The translations under genes were made by a program, and so were the position numbers. From Clitoria ternatea (Eukaryota; Streptophyta; Magnoliopsida; Fabales; Fabaceae), in contig CM075673.1 in assembly GCA_037962975.1 (NCBI GenBank), forward strand, positions 124,577,001 through 124,641,000: a DNA stretch of 64,000 nucleotides, read 5' to 3'. This document shows, one piece after another, positions 35,826-48,708 of the stretch. The notes beneath the pieces are model-generated. The model had not been told where the DNA came from. It was given only the letters and a program-made list of their open reading frames with translations, and made no database searches. Position 1 is the first letter of the stretch. Every line of letters begins with the position of its first letter.

Positions 35826-36480
35826 AATAACAATTATCATAGCAGCATTAGGATGGCTCCATATGAAGGCCTTTACGGTCGGAAATGTCATGCTCCATTA
35901 TGTTGGAATGAGAATGGCGATGCCATTCATCTGGGGCCCGAGCTGATTCAAGAGATGAACAAACAAGTTGCTTTAATCTGGGAGAAGATAAAAATTGTCC
36001 AAGACCGACAAAAGAGCTATTACGACAACCGGTATAGGCCGCTTGAGTTTCAAGTGGGCGATTAGGTGTTCTTGAGGATTTCACCGACTAAAGGTGTAGG
36101 TCGGATTTTGAAGAGCCAAAAGCTTAATCCGAAATACATTGGACCCTACCAAATACTGGAACGGATTGGTGAAGTTGCTTACCGACTGGATCTTCCCCAG
36201 TGTTTACTAACATCCACAACGTGTTTCACGTATCACAGCTTCGAGCCTACATTCCGTGTGACACAATGATTGTACCAAGTGGCTCCATTGAATTGAAAGA
36301 AGACCTGACGGTGGAAGCTGTACCGATTAGTATTGAGGAGTATCAAAAGAAACGGTTAAGGAGCAAGGAGGTGCCGTTGGTGAAGGTGAAATGGCAGAAT
36401 TTGAATTGGATAAACTAGACTTAGGAATTAGAATCAGATATGAGGCGGATGTATCCCCATCTTTTTCAATCGGAACACTA
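35826..36480 (+). pseudogene. Tekay integrase C-terminus and chromodomain-like tail
   Basis: Resumes the Tekay integrase at the exact point of interruption (NNNYHSSIRMAPYEGLYGRK). It continues with the GD-VFLRISPTKGVGR and IGPYQILERIG motifs of the gypsy integrase C-terminus. A TAG lies at 36063-36065. The frame shifts near 36200, after which HVSQLRAYIP and LRSKEVPLVKVKW resemble the degenerate chromodomain of Tekay. Two further stops follow near 36416-36424, before ELESDMRRMYPHLF. Ends near the polypurine tract (TTTTAGGGGGGTGGA, 36501-36515). Confidence 0.85.
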
Positions 36481-38435
36481 ATTTCGGGGACAAAATCCCC
36501 TTTTAGGGGGGTGGATGTAACATTCCTGGTATTTTAATAAAAATTTTGGAAGTAAAAAATATTAGCAAATGTTTTAGAGATTTATTTAATATTTGATCTG
36601 CCTGAACCGGGGTCAGGGAATCTGGTGTCGGGCCGGTCTTAAATGTGAGGGTCAAACGGTGTTGAAGATCGGTTGCGCAGAGAAGAATGGTCAAAGGCGT
36701 ACTATCCTATGACTGACGCTTATCCGGTGTGCCTGGAGTGGTCTTGGACTAATCGGTGTGTGGAAAACGCCTGACTCGGAATCATAGTCCGGGTCAACCT
36801 CTTTTAATGGCTGAGATAATCGGATACGCATAACAAAGATGTAAGGATGGATGAAGTATCCAATCTCTCAAGCGTTAGCTCGGATTACCGAAGTGTAGAC
36901 ACTACACCTGGACACCGGTTGTCCGGTATCCAGCTCGGATCAATACTCTTGTGAAGTATTAGACAGTTTTGAATAATTAAGCATTGTGGAAGCAAATCAG
37001 TGTAGGATCCCAATGTGATGAAATTGATTAAAAACTTTTAATGAGAATGTAAATGAAATGGGGGAAAAGGTTGTCTTGCCCCTAAGTTCTATATAAAAGG
37101 AAATTCTCTCTCTCCCCTCTTCATTATTTACGAGCTACTTCTTTTGATCTGTTCCTTCTTCTTCGTTTCTCCTCGTTTGTCGCTAAGTTGCATGCGCCGG
37201 GGGAGGACTCCATTTGTGTTAAAGCTTCAATCGAACCTCATTCCTGTGATTGTGGCCTCAAGGTGAGTCCACTGATCCGTTTTATTGTGGCTCCTTGTTC
37301 CCTTTCGTTTCTCTGGTAGCCAAGGGCCATGCATGGCTGTATTCGAGTCTGTTCTCCACTCCTTTAGTGAGTGTGAGCTCAAGTGTGGCCTATGAGCTGA
37401 GAACATTGGGTTAACGGGTTTTACATTCTGATCCGTGGGTGGTAGGTTAAGCAACAAAAGGCTGAGTGACGGAGCTGAGACTGCGAATCCCGTGCCTAGA
37501 GGAAGGGACCGACACCGAGAGCAGATCATCGAAGCGTGGAATCGAGGTAAGGGGGTTGTTCGGGTTATGATTAATTAGAGTAGGATCTACCTCCTATCCG
37601 AGCCGTTGAATGGTGCGAACAAGGTAAGAAAATGTTATTGCATGTTGCTGTGTGCCTATGTTTGTGTATGTGTGACCATATACACCGATCAGTTGAGGAT
37701 CAGGTGTGTGACTGAGTTGATTATGAAATGAGTTTGAAATATTTAATGTTGGGATGATCGGTGTTATAATGTGAATCCAGGTTTGACAAGCAGGTCACCT
37801 GAGTGATGAGAAAGTGATGTTAATGGCCAAGTTTGATATGGGAAATGTGAACTGTATGTATAACTATGTGGTGTGGGACGGCCGACGGTATATTATAGCC
37901 CCTCATTTCCGGCTCTCGTGGTTTTTGTGCCCAGTTGAGCGACCCAGTGGTCAAGTAGGACCCAGTGGTCGAGGTGGAGAATCAAGCAGGACTCGGTGAA
38001 CCAAGCAGGGTTCACGGGGTGTCAAGTAGGACCCCCAGCTGAAGGCCGATCCTTTAGTATCCGGATACTAGGAGTCAGATTGCATGAGAGTTAGTGGTGA
38101 TCATCGATGAATTTGATATATGTGCTAAGTTAAGTGGATGTGTTCATTGTGTGTAATGTGCTATAATTTCCGAGTATGACTCGATAAATCTCCGAGTGAA
38201 AATTTAATATATTTGATGAGTATGAATTGTTATCTCTACCGAATGCTGTTGTTGGGCTTGCCGAGTGAACTATTATGATTTCCGAATGAGATATATATAT
38301 ATATACATATTTAATTTGTTAAATTCCACTTTACATTAATTATGATGCCAAACACTCACCCTTGCTGTTATTTTAATTTAGTGACCAGTGACAGGGAGGA
38401 AGCCGGAGCCATGGAGTCATGCCAAGGAGGAGATC

Positions 38436-41063
38436 TGTAACATCCCTGTCTTTAGGAATAGTTTTACTCTTGTAAATTTTAATTATGGAGAGTTTAGGAA
38501 AGGGTTAAGGAACTTGTTCCTCACCTTTCCAGGACAGATTCAGTGTTGTGTGAATTAAATGCCTTAATTGTTATTATTTGTATTTATATATATATATATT
38601 TGTTATTAAATGCATATAATCAGTGATGAATTGTGAAATGATATGTACTGTATTGGACTGAAAATACTAAGAATCATGGGTACCGTGTGATTTCCAGTGA
38701 AAAATTATGAGTAGAAGATGGATTTAATGATAACAGGTTCTGTTTTATGTTAATCCGACCGGTTTTACATCTATAACAACTCGGTTTTGCTTAATTTCAA
38801 TCGGATTCAACCTTAACTGAATGTATTTCATTCTGATAGAATAAATTTTCACTCGGTAAACAACCTTATTGCACTCGGATAATTTTTCCTAGTTTACTTT
38901 CACACGGTCAGCATCTTCCCAGTTGATTTCATTCGGAAAACATCATATTTCACTCAGAAAACAGTTAGTTTTACCCAGACAACACCTTTTAGTGATTTCA
39001 CTCAGAAACAATTTATTTTACTCAGCAAACAGTTATTTTCACTAAAAGAACTCCTTTCAGTTTGATGTAACTTGGTATATAAAGTCAATTCACCCAGAAG
39101 ACCTTTCTCAACCTGATTCCACTCGGAATCAGGATTATCTTACTCGGATTTATTTTACTCGCATGTGTCTTATTCAGATAGAACCCTTTTCAACTAATTT
39201 CACTCGGTAAACTCATGTTTCACTCGGAACTTATATTGAATTCACTCAGAAAACTCCTTTGAGACTGATGTCACTCGGAATCGTAGTTTATTACACTCAG
39301 AAATTCATTTTTACTCGGTTTCACCGACATTTTCACTCATGAAACTCTTTCTTACTGATTCCACTCGGAAATTATATTTTAATTCACTCAGAAATTTATT
39401 TCACTCAGAATTTAAGTTATTTCATTAAGAAAATACTTCTCAGTTTCTGTTTCACTCGGAAAACATATTAATTTCATTTAGAAAACTCTGCTCAGCTTTA
39501 TTTCACTCGGATTCATAGCTGTCTCATGCGGAAAACTCATTTTCACTCGGATTCAAGCTGTTCCAGTCGAAAAACAGCATTCCAGTTCATTTTCACTCGG
39601 ACTCAAACTTATTTCAGTCGGAAAACAGCTTTCCAGTGTCATTTCACTCGGATTTTTAGCCAGATCGCTTGGAGAACCCTTCTCTGTATGATTCCACTCG
39701 GAATCATACTTATTTCACTCGGATTTACCCCTGTACCACTCGGAAAACTCTGTTTTTAGTGTTTTTCGCTTGAATTTTCAATTGGAAACTAATCTTTACT
39801 ACTTTTTAAGTTATTGGTAAGTTATAATTATCATTCTTATTCTATTATTATTATTATTTATTATCAAACTTAATATTGTTATTATTATTATTAGTTTTAT
39901 TATTATTATACATTGTTAACATCTTAATTATGAGTATTTACATAAAAAATATATTATTTTACTCTTTATGGAAAATATAATTTTAACCAAGATATAATAG
40001 ATATATTTCTAAAATAATAAACGAATATCTTACAATGTTTAAATAATTGATGGAATTCAAAGAGCTTGGAAATAATATGATGAGACTGGAAACACATAAG
40101 ATACCCAGGGATCTAATGATAAAAATAATGCATTTCGCATCATGAAAATATGTTTTGAAGAAGAAAAACTAGAGCATACACCTGGTACGCTGGAGGACAT
40201 TCACGTTCGATCTCAGTAGAAGAATCTTGGGAGTACAACTGGAACGGCAACCCAATGGCATCAGAGTCGCGCCTGATAGCCGGGTGAGACGATGCAATTC
40301 TGGTGTACTTCGACTAAATGACGGGATGTATCTATGATCGTGAAGAGCCAAGTCCCAAGATGAAATGATATATATAATGATGAGAACCTGTGAGTTCATT
40401 CGTACCATATGATAAAAGAAAGGGGACTTGGTGAGCTCCGATCGCTCTAGAATGGAAACGTTGTGCCCAAGAAACAACTTGAGTAGGATGAATTCCAAAG
40501 AATGAAAGGATGATAATGACGAGTTTATTGGGCCCACATGCATCATGAGACTTAATCAAAGATAAATCATAATAAATTCAATTCATACATTTTCATGACG
40601 ACATGCTTGATTGTTATAAATATGCTAATTGTATGAATTATGTGATATTATTTGTTAACTGGATTATGTCCGCACCGGATTAACCAATCAGGGTCTTGGG
40701 TTATACTCACCCTTACTGTTGACAATTTTCAGAGGAATTAGAAAATCAAGAACCCGAGTGTGAAGAACAGCAATATGCTGAACCCACTGAGAACGATCAT
40801 TAAAGATAGAATATTTATTATTAATAATCAGACACCGGATGACTGTATAATATTTAAGGGTGCCTGCGTGCCCCATTCTGTTAAGAGTACAATTACTTTT
40901 GAGTTTGTGAATGACTATGAAATATATCTATTATTTGCTTCCACTGATCTGCCATCTCTTTATATAAAAAAAAAAATTCACTTTTTCTAAAAACTGTTAA
41001 CACTCTCAGTTAAATAGGATGAACCTACAGAAGGATTTGTCTTATCTAACCGAGGGTGTTTCA
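38436..41063 (+). mobile_element. Solo LTR nested in the Tekay 3' LTR (2.6 kb)
   Basis: Starts TGTAACATCCC, ends GGGTGTTTCA, with target duplication AGATC (38431-38435 and 41064-41068). The empty site is preserved in the 5' LTR near 18054. No coding region. A CTCACCCTTACTG block near 40709 resembles the same position in the Tekay LTR. Short open frames in it, such as 40169-40546 on the minus strand, are not convincing genes. Confidence 0.9.
38860..39770 (-). repeat. CCGAGTG motif array, inverted (CACTCGG on the plus strand)
   Basis: About thirty TTTCACTCGGAAA-type units or variants (CACTCAGAAA, CAGTCGGAAA) at 20-40-bp spacing. On the plus strand they read CACTCGG, so they lie opposite to the apparent sense of this LTR. 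Confidence 0.85.
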
Positions 41064-42383
41064 AGATCGATGCCAAGGCCTTAGATATTTTGAGTGATTG
41101 TGTAGGGTATAGGTGTATAGGGAGTTTCTGAGTGCTTATTATTATTTGTGTGCCAACTTAAGTCGAATCAAATGCGAATTTATATTTTAAAATACATGAA
41201 TCTTTATGTTTTCTTGTTTGCTGTGTCAGCCCATTAACTAGCGGATCCATTCCTGAGTAGGGGATAACTGAGAGACCCCCCCTTCCGGGTGGAAGGTTAG
41301 AATGCCCCGAGTGGGATTGGTTGGGAGAGAGTTTCGAGTGAAGAAAGTGTGTGAAGATTCCGAGTGAGGAAGGCGTATCATGATTCCGAGTGAAGAGGAG
41401 TTGAATGTGTCTGAGGGGGAAATCCGAGCCTCTTCCAAGGGAGTTGTGACCGAGTTAAGCTTCCTGAGTGAGAGGTAGTAATGAGTCAAGTGTGGAATTC
41501 CCGAGTGAGTGAAAGTGGAGTATTTTCCGAGTGAAACCCTACTGCCGAGTAAACCATTTTACCGAGTGAATCCCCATGCGAGTTCGCCTGTACGTCTGGT
41601 TCGCTTAGATTTCAGAGTAGCATTCGCTCAAGCGAGTCGGTACTCGCCTAAGCGACTCTCGGGTTTCGCCTAGGAATGTTGGGGTCTCGCTCAGGTGAGT
41701 GACCCCTGTTCTCTTCTTCTTCTTTTGTCCTCCCTTCTTCTCCCGCCGTTCCAACTCCATCTTACCGAGCGGATGTTATTCTGCGTGCACTCTTATTATG
41801 ATTTTGATTGCATTTAAGTGAATACTATCATTTATCAAGACCGAGTGGGTTAAGAGTTAAAAGAAGTAAATACTAATTTATACTATGATACAAATTTTAC
41901 TCAACGCGAAAATGATATTGTGAAAATAATTTGCCGTATATAAATAAAAAGGGAAATTGACCTAAGATGTTACATCAACCGTGGATATATAGTACCTAAA
42001 ATATATATCCACGGTTGTGTGCACAACCGTGACTATATATTCATGGGTATTGTGACGTCCCGTATAACTTTTCGAATAAATTTTTCACATTTTTAAAAGA
42101 TCATTTTAAAATTCATAAGTTAAATCAGAGTTCACGTAACGATTGATAATTGCGGAATATTAATCATGTATGCTAGTCGTATATAATAAAATCTATGAAA
42201 ATATTTGCTTAGCAAAAACAACTTAGAAGTAACAGTACTTAGCATATAATATTTATTACAACTCAAAAAAACAAAGTCCAAGTAATAATTCAAATATTCG
42301 TCATTCATGGCATCAATCTTCGTTCTGCGTGGCATTCACTGTAAAAATTGATGTAAGAGTGAGACCGAATATAGAATAAGTAT

Positions 42384-43185
42384 TGATCCGGTCTGGATAC
42401 CGGCCCCCACTCTTGTGACGTCAGAGTGACCTCATATAAGGAAAACCGGTGTCCTGGTTCAACGTTACCACACCGGATATCCGCTGTCTGGCCGTCCGTC
42501 CTCATCTCTCGACTGCCCCACTTATTTTCTCTATAACGGTTCTTTGTTCATTTTCACAGGACATTTATATAACTGTTAGCTTTTCAGTCATAGCAAGATA
42601 AGAGCTCCTAATAACTTATCAGCGAAGACACTGTATGTAGCAAAATACGTCACGTCAATGGCCTCAGAAAGCAAATGGATGTGTCAGCAGATTATGCGGA
42701 AAAAGCGATTATCCTCTCCTCTTCTTAGAGGATCGTACTCTGATAATTGACCTACCCTTCTGACACATTCTGAAAGTTGAGCCACCCTGATTGACACAAT
42801 GTACACGCTATCAGAGCTAAGGGACCCACCTGTATCCAACGACTCATTTTCTGACGTACAACTATAAGTAGCACATTTCAATACACATGCATGGTATCGT
42901 TGTTCTATCTCACACTTTACTGTTACTTCGCTTAAGCATTCATTGAGTTCTTACACTCTTCTAACTTGAGCGTCGGAGAATCTTCGCAGGTGGCACCACC
43001 TTTCGCCCCCTGCAACGCGAAACGTTGGTGTGAAGGATCTCCAGGACAGCAAGACCGGCCTCTCCCACTGAGAGACCGAATTACAACATCGGATATACAC
43101 TATTCCGGTGTGCAAACCCTAAAAACACCTACACTCTTATGGCTGGTCCCACACCAAATCCTAGACCCCGGTCCAGACCAGTTCA
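42384..43185 (+). repeat. Tat 5' LTR
   Basis: Paired with 53389-54191, about 98% alike by eye. A TATA-like ACTATAAGTA lies at 42861-42870. Confidence 0.95.
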
Positions 43186-43204
43186 TTGGCACGCCCAGTG
43201 GGAC
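43186..43204 (+). promoter_or_regulatory. Tat primer-binding site region
   Basis: TTGGCACGCCCAGTGGGAC follows the LTR directly and resembles the TTGGCGCCCACCGTGGG leaders of Tat elements. The priming tRNA is not assigned. Confidence 0.6.
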
Positions 43205-43247
43205 TCGTTAGAGTTATTCCCATTTTCGCAGAAGTTTGGTTGTCACA

Positions 43248-44699
43248 ATGGAAGGTGATGGGAGAGATTTCGTGGATGGTCACGTGGAGGATGTGACCCA
43301 TCAACAGGCTGGAAGGAGACTCGTCTTCGAGTCCCCTGTAACTCAAACCCGGAGGATGGTGCAAGTGCAGACGCCTGACCCTCGTGATGAGGTTATCAGG
43401 CAACTCAGGGAGGAGCTGATGGAGTTGAAGCGAGAGAGAGGAGGAGCTGGGGACAGAGTAGCATCTCATGCAGAGGATGCTCATCATGCATCAGCGAGGG
43501 ATAGATCTACAACCCTCCAGTATTCGAAGATCCCCACATATGAAGAGAGGGAGCAGACGCAGGACTCTGGTGATAGAGTCAGTATCAGGAGAAGGGAGCA
43601 GGCGATAGTGACTTCGGGGATGTATAAACTCAGTGTCCCTTTCTCAAGAAGGCTGATGAGCATTGTCATCCCAAAACATTTACAAACAACTCAGCCACTG
43701 TCGATCGGGAAGTATAATGGAGAGACTGACCCCACTAAGCATTTGGATGCTTACGTGTATGAAGCTATGTATTTGGGAGCGGATGAAGATGTTATGTGCA
43801 GGATGTTCCCAAGGACGTTGACGGAGGAAGCTCTCAGCTGGTTTAAAAGCTTACCTTCAGGATCTATAGACTCTTGGGAGGAAATGGCTGCTGCATTCGA
43901 AAGCCATTTTGTCATCTCTAGGGATATCCCAAGAACTTCTCACACCCTGGCCCAGATAAGGCAGGGAGAAACTAAAACTCTTAAGGAGTTTCTGAAAAGG
44001 TTTTATAAGGAGGCTGCTTTGGTTCCCAACATCACGGAGGCCATACAACTCCATATTGTAGTGGAAGCTCTTCAGCCTAGTTCAGCCTTTGCCCTATCTT
44101 TGGCGAAGAGCCCCCCTACAACCTTCGAGGAGTTTCGAAGGAAAGCTTCCAAATACGTGGGCATAGAGATGCATCTAGAGGCAACTGCAACAAGAATGAA
44201 GCCTTCTGCACCCGCTCAGCAGCCACGGAGAGAAAAGGAGAGAGTGAGGCCTGAGAAGCATGCCTTTAGAGAAGACTTTGTGAACGCTCGTCCGCATCCA
44301 CGAGATAGGCGTGTATCGTCGTTCGACAACCATGCTCCGTTGAACACCAGGCATTCACAAATCATGAGGGAGGTTGGTTGGCCAACTTTGAACGTCTTTG
44401 GCATAAGAAAACCAGCCCCAGTCAAGAGGGGTGGTAACCCGCGTAAGTACTGCACTTTCCATGAACAGACAGGGCACAACACTGATGAGTGCAAGGCGTT
44501 GAAGAATATGGTGGAAACTCTCCTTCGGGAGGGAAAGCTGAAGCAGTATTTGTTTAAGGAGAAATCTGTGGACGAGCCTCAGAGGATGGAGAAAAGGAAT
44601 AGAGATCCTGATGACGAGGATGATAATACACGTAACCCAGTAAGGAAGTTCACTGCAGCTGAGAAGCAGAAGGGAGTAGTGATTGCTGAAGGTGCCTAA
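43248..44699 (+). pseudogene. Tat gag
   Basis: From the ATG at 43248 (MEGDGRDFVDG). Acidic/coiled N-terminus, then the capsid region with YNGETDPTKHLDAY, FPRTLTEEALSWF and IRQGETKTLKEFLKRFY. Near residue 405 is the Tat knuckle CTFHEQTGHNTDECKALK. The frame is intact to a TAA at 44697-44699, and pol follows in the same frame, so this stop may be the natural gag end (with suppression) or a mutation. I class it with the broken set because pol behind it is damaged. Confidence 0.85.
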
Positions 44700-44708
44700 C
44701 AAAGTAAC

Positions 44709-47082
44709 ATGCCCCAGCAGCAGAGGCAGGGCAGACGAGAAGTGATTGAGATGATAGCTGGAGGATTTGCGGGGGGAGGAACATCAATCACAGCACGGAA
44801 GAATCACCACAGGATGATTCTGTCAGTCCAGGGCAAACCGAGGGATAACCGCCCTTTCAGGGACGGTATGACAGCCCCGACGGTGTCATTTACTGATGAT
44901 GACTTTGGCCCAACAATTCCAGGGGGTGATGATGCGATAGTTATTGTGGCAGTCATAGCCAACAAGGATGTCAAGAGGATCCTCGTCGATCAGGGAAGTT
45001 CTTGTGACGTTATCTTTTACAATTGTTTCAAACGAATGGGTTTCAGTGATGCAGATTTACAACCCTACACACAAGAACTCACAGCGTTTAATGGAGCTAA
45101 GCAACCCACCAAGGGGTATCTTGACACTTTGATTTCTTTTGAAGGAGAGCCCAGTGCAAGAACGGTCAAGTCAAGAATCCTGGTGATTGACGTGGAATCC
45201 CCATATAACGGTATCATAGGCCGTCCAACACTGAATGCGATGGAAGCAATTGTTTCCACTCCTCACCTCTTGATCAAATTCATTGACAAGGACAACGGTG
45301 TGTCCTCTCTCCACGGTGATCAGGAGATGGCTCGATATTGTTATAACCTGAGCCTCAACATGGTTAAGTTGGAAGCATTCAACAAGAAGAGGAAGTTGAA
45401 CGACGGAGGAACAGCGGCAGGGTCTGTCAGTCTCATTGACCTGGACCCCAGAGCGGAATTGAAGATTGATCCACTCAATCCATCTAAGCCCACACCAGAT
45501 GGTGGTTCCAGGGATGTTGTATTGGGAGATTCCCCAGAGAAGGTCACGCACATCAACGATAAGCTGGAGTTTGCTATGGAGCAACGCTTATTAACCCTTT
45601 TGCAGGAGTTCAAAGATCTTTTCGCGTGGACAGCAGCGCACATGCCTGGGATGGACCCTGATTTCTGTTGCCACAAGCTTGCAGTGTATCCTGAAACAAG
45701 ACCGGTGGCCCAGAAGAAGAGGAGGTTGGGACCGGAGAAGCAGAGGGCGGCCTGCGAGCAGACAGAGGAGTTGTTGAAAGCAGGTTTTATAAGGGAGATA
45801 CGCTATTCATCTTGGCTTTCTAATGTGGTCATGGTGCAGAAGGCTAATGGCAAATGGAGAATTTACAGATTATGTGGATCTTAACCGTTGCTGCCCCAAA
45901 GATCCATATCCCCTGCCCAACATCGATCGCATGGTGGATGATTCATCTGGTTACCAATACCTCAGTTTCATGGATGCCTATTCGGGGTATAACCAGATTC
46001 CGATGTGGGAGGGAGACCAGGAGAAAACTGCCTTTATCAATGACCGCGGTGTTTTCTGCTACACTGTCATGCCTTTTGGATTGAAGAACGCCGGCGCTAC
46101 ATATCAGCGCATGATTAACAAAGTCTTTGAAGGGATGCATACAAGGCTGGTCGAAGTCTATATTGATGATATTATAGCCAAAACGCCCGCTGGAGGAGAC
46201 CACATTGAAGATTTACGCCAAGTCTTCACTAGGCTTCGGCAGTACAACATGAGGTTAAACTCTTTAAAGTGCACCTTTGCCGTTCCAGCAGGGAAAATCT
46301 TGGGATTTATGTTGACCCAACGAGGCATTGAGGCTAACCCTGGGAAATGTCAAGCAATCCTGGACATGCAGAGCCCTAAGTGTCTGAGGGAGGTCCAATC
46401 GTTGAATGGGAAAGTGGCCGCTCTAGCTCGTTTCATGCCTAAGATGGCGCACAGGTCCCTTCCCTTGTATAAGGCGTTGAAGAAACACAAGAGTTTTGAA
46501 TGGGGAGAGGAGCAAGAGCAAGCCTTCCAGCAGCTCAAGGCCGTTCTCTCGAGTCCACCAATTTTGGTTAAGCCCGACCCTGGTGAGACTTTAATCTTGT
46601 ATTTAGCAATCTCTGATGAAGCCTTAGGCGTGGCGCTGGTTAAAGAAACCCCTGAAGGGCAGAGGCCGGTGTATTTTACTAGTAAGACGTTTCAGGGGGC
46701 GGAGGGAAGGTATCAGAAGATTGAGAAAGCTGCCTTAGCAGTCGTGTGGGCATCACGACGGTTGAGGCCCTATTTCCACGCACACCCAGTGCTGGTGAGA
46801 ACAGATTTGCCCCTCCGTTCAGTGCTCAGCAAGCCAGACCTCGCTGGAAGGATGATAAAATGGTCTATCGAGCTGTCTGAATTTGAAATTTCATATGAGC
46901 CTCGAGGAGCCATCAAGGCGCAAGTGTTGGCCGATTTTGTTGTGGAGATGACTGGGGCGGACCCGGCCACACCTCGAGCGCATTGGACCATTTACGTTGA
47001 TGGATCGTCGAACAGTAAAGGTTGTGGAGCAGGTGTGGTGGTAAAAAGTGATGATGGTGTACACCTAGAAATTTCCCTCTGA
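44709..47082 (+). pseudogene. Tat protease, reverse transcriptase and first RNase H
   Basis: Protease active site VDQGSSCDVIFYN near 44990. Reverse transcriptase with ANGKWRI, SFMDAYSGYNQIPM, MPFGLKNAGATYQR and catalytic VYIDDIIAKT near 46160. A small deletion near 45860 shifts the frame between GKWRI and DYVDLN. RNase H follows (YLAISDEALGVALV, KIEKAALAVVWASR, RTDLPLRSVLSKPDL). The second RNase H-like domain begins YVDGSSNSKGCGAGVV at about 46995 and is cut by a TGA at 47080-47082. Confidence 0.92.
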
Positions 47083-47751
47083 TTCAATTTCAAAACCTCC
47101 AACAACCAATCTGAGTACGAAGCATGCTTGGCCAGTCTCCGTGCGGCAATTGACATCGGAGCATCAGCAGTCACACTGTGCAGTGATTCCCAATTGGTAA
47201 TTTCATAGATCTAGGGGGAGTACCAGGCAAAGGAGCCGTAACTTCAATTGTACTTGAATTGTGTAAATGAATTGAAGGGAAGATTTGAAGTTTTAGAGTT
47301 CAAGCATGTGCCCAGAGAAGAAAACACCAGAGCGGATATCTTGTCTAGACTGGCAAGTACAAAGCAGCCCGGCAGCACAACAATGGTGGTTCAAAGCACT
47401 TTGACATCGCTCAGCATACCTCTGTATCCTTCTCTGAATGCTGTCATGGTGAGCTATCCATATGAGGATTCTTGGGTCATTCCCTATATTCGCTATCTGG
47501 CTGATGGTCAACTTCCTACTGATGAGAAGGAAAGGAGACGAGTAAAGAGGGAGCTGCCATATTTTACTATGGTTGATGGTGTTCTCTACAAAAGGGGATT
47601 CTCTGTCCCATATCTTTCATGTTTAAGAGAAGACGAAGTTCAAGCGGTTTTGGCCGAGGTGCACGAGGGGCAATGTGGGCACCATGCTGGAGGCCGAAGC
47701 CTAATGAGAAAAGTCCTCAGGGCTGGATATTGGTGGCCCACTGTGAAGTAG
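47083..47751 (+). pseudogene. Tat second RNase H end and integrase zinc domain
   Basis: Same frame as the preceding section. Contains SEYEACLASLRAAIDIGA and SDSQLV of the additional RNase H domain, then three stops between 47205 and 47245. HVPREENTRADILSRLAS leads into the integrase zinc domain (EVHEGQCGHHAGG). A TAG at 47749-47751 stands in the usual PTVKxD linker. The stops fit C-to-T changes of CAG, CAA or CGA codons. Confidence 0.88.
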
Positions 47752-47766
47752 GATTCCGCAGATTTC

Positions 47767-48708
47767 GTGAGGAAGTGCGACGCTTGTCAAAAATTCTCCA
47801 ATCTCCACCATACACCGGCCCAAGAGCTATCTTCATCTGCTGTGCCTTGGCCGTTCTACCAATGGGGCCTTGATATTTTGGGTCCGTTTCCCACTGCGCC
47901 AGGAGGTATCAAATACTTGATCGTAGGGGTAGATTACTTCACCAAGTGGATTGAGGCAGAACCAGTAGTGCATATCACTTCTGCACGAACAAGATGTTTC
48001 GTGTACGAAAATATCATAGCTCGGTTCGGGGTGCCAGGGCGGATTGTGACCGACAACGGCACCCAGTTTACAGACAAAAAGTTCACGGATTTGCTTGAAG
48101 GACTGGGGATAATCCAGATATTCTCATCTGTTGAACACCCCCAAACCAATGGGCAAGCAGAGGTAGCTAACCGAGAAGTGCTAAAGGGGTTGAAGAAGCG
48201 TCTGGGAGAAGCGAAGGGAGGATGGACTGACCAGCTATGTCATGTTTTATGGGCATACCACACTACGCCTCATTCTTCAACTAACGAATCCCCATACCGG
48301 CTGACGTACGGGGTTGAGGCGATGATTCCAGTGGAGTTACAAACAAGATCAGCTCGTGTGGAGTATTTTTCAGCTGAAGATAACAACGCCAACTTGGCAT
48401 CAGAACTGGACGTCCTCCAGGAGCTAAGAGAGAAGGCTTTCGTCAGAGATCAGGCAATAAAAGCAAAGGCAGCACTCCGGTATAATAAACGTGTCCAGTA
48501 CAGAGCTTTCAACACTGGAGATCTTGTTTTAAGAAAGGCAAGTGTGGGGAATAAATTTGCTCACCAAGGAAAGCTAGCACCGACGTGGGAAGGTCCTTAT
48601 AGAGTTTTTGAAGTGACTGGAAGAGGGTCATACCGGTTGGAGGAACTTGATGGAACTCCAATCCGCAACAAATGGAACACTCAGAACTTACGAGTTTATT
48701 ACAGCTAG
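47767..48708 (+). pseudogene. Tat integrase catalytic core and C-terminus
   Basis: Same frame, open for 313 codons. RKCDACQKF completes the zinc domain. Catalytic residues are in LDILGPFPTAPGG, VTDNGTQFTDKKF and HPQTNGQAEVANREV. C-terminal motifs include GDLVLRKASVGN, PTWEGPYRV and NTQNLRVYYS before the TAG at 48706. The enzyme would insert the element cDNA into chromosomes; the upstream stops prevent a complete polyprotein. Confidence 0.92.

Larger units (their letters stand above)
16148..41974 (+). mobile_element. Tekay-type Ty3/gypsy retrotransposon (chromovirus), nested in the CACTA
   Basis: LTRs of 2821 and about 2826 bp (TGTAACATTCC...GATGTTACA) bound the element, with target duplication TCAAC at 16143-16147 and 41975-41979. 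Gene order gag, protease, reverse transcriptase, RNase H, integrase, then a chromodomain-like tail identifies a chromovirus. The long LTRs and gag type point to Tekay. Without the nested Athila and solo LTR the element is about 10.3 kb. The coding region has several stops, a frameshift, and the Athila insertion, so it is dead. Confidence 0.92.
36516..41974 (+). repeat. Tekay 3' LTR, split by a solo LTR
   Basis: Matches the 5' LTR from TGTAACATTCC to GATGTTACA. It is interrupted at 38436-41063; without that insertion and its 5-bp duplication it is about 2826 bp. Confidence 0.95.

Noticed and set aside
19202..36480. Integrated plant pararetrovirus (caulimovirus)
   Set aside because: Integrase, LTRs, target duplications and gag-pol order identify a gypsy retrotransposon; no movement protein is present.
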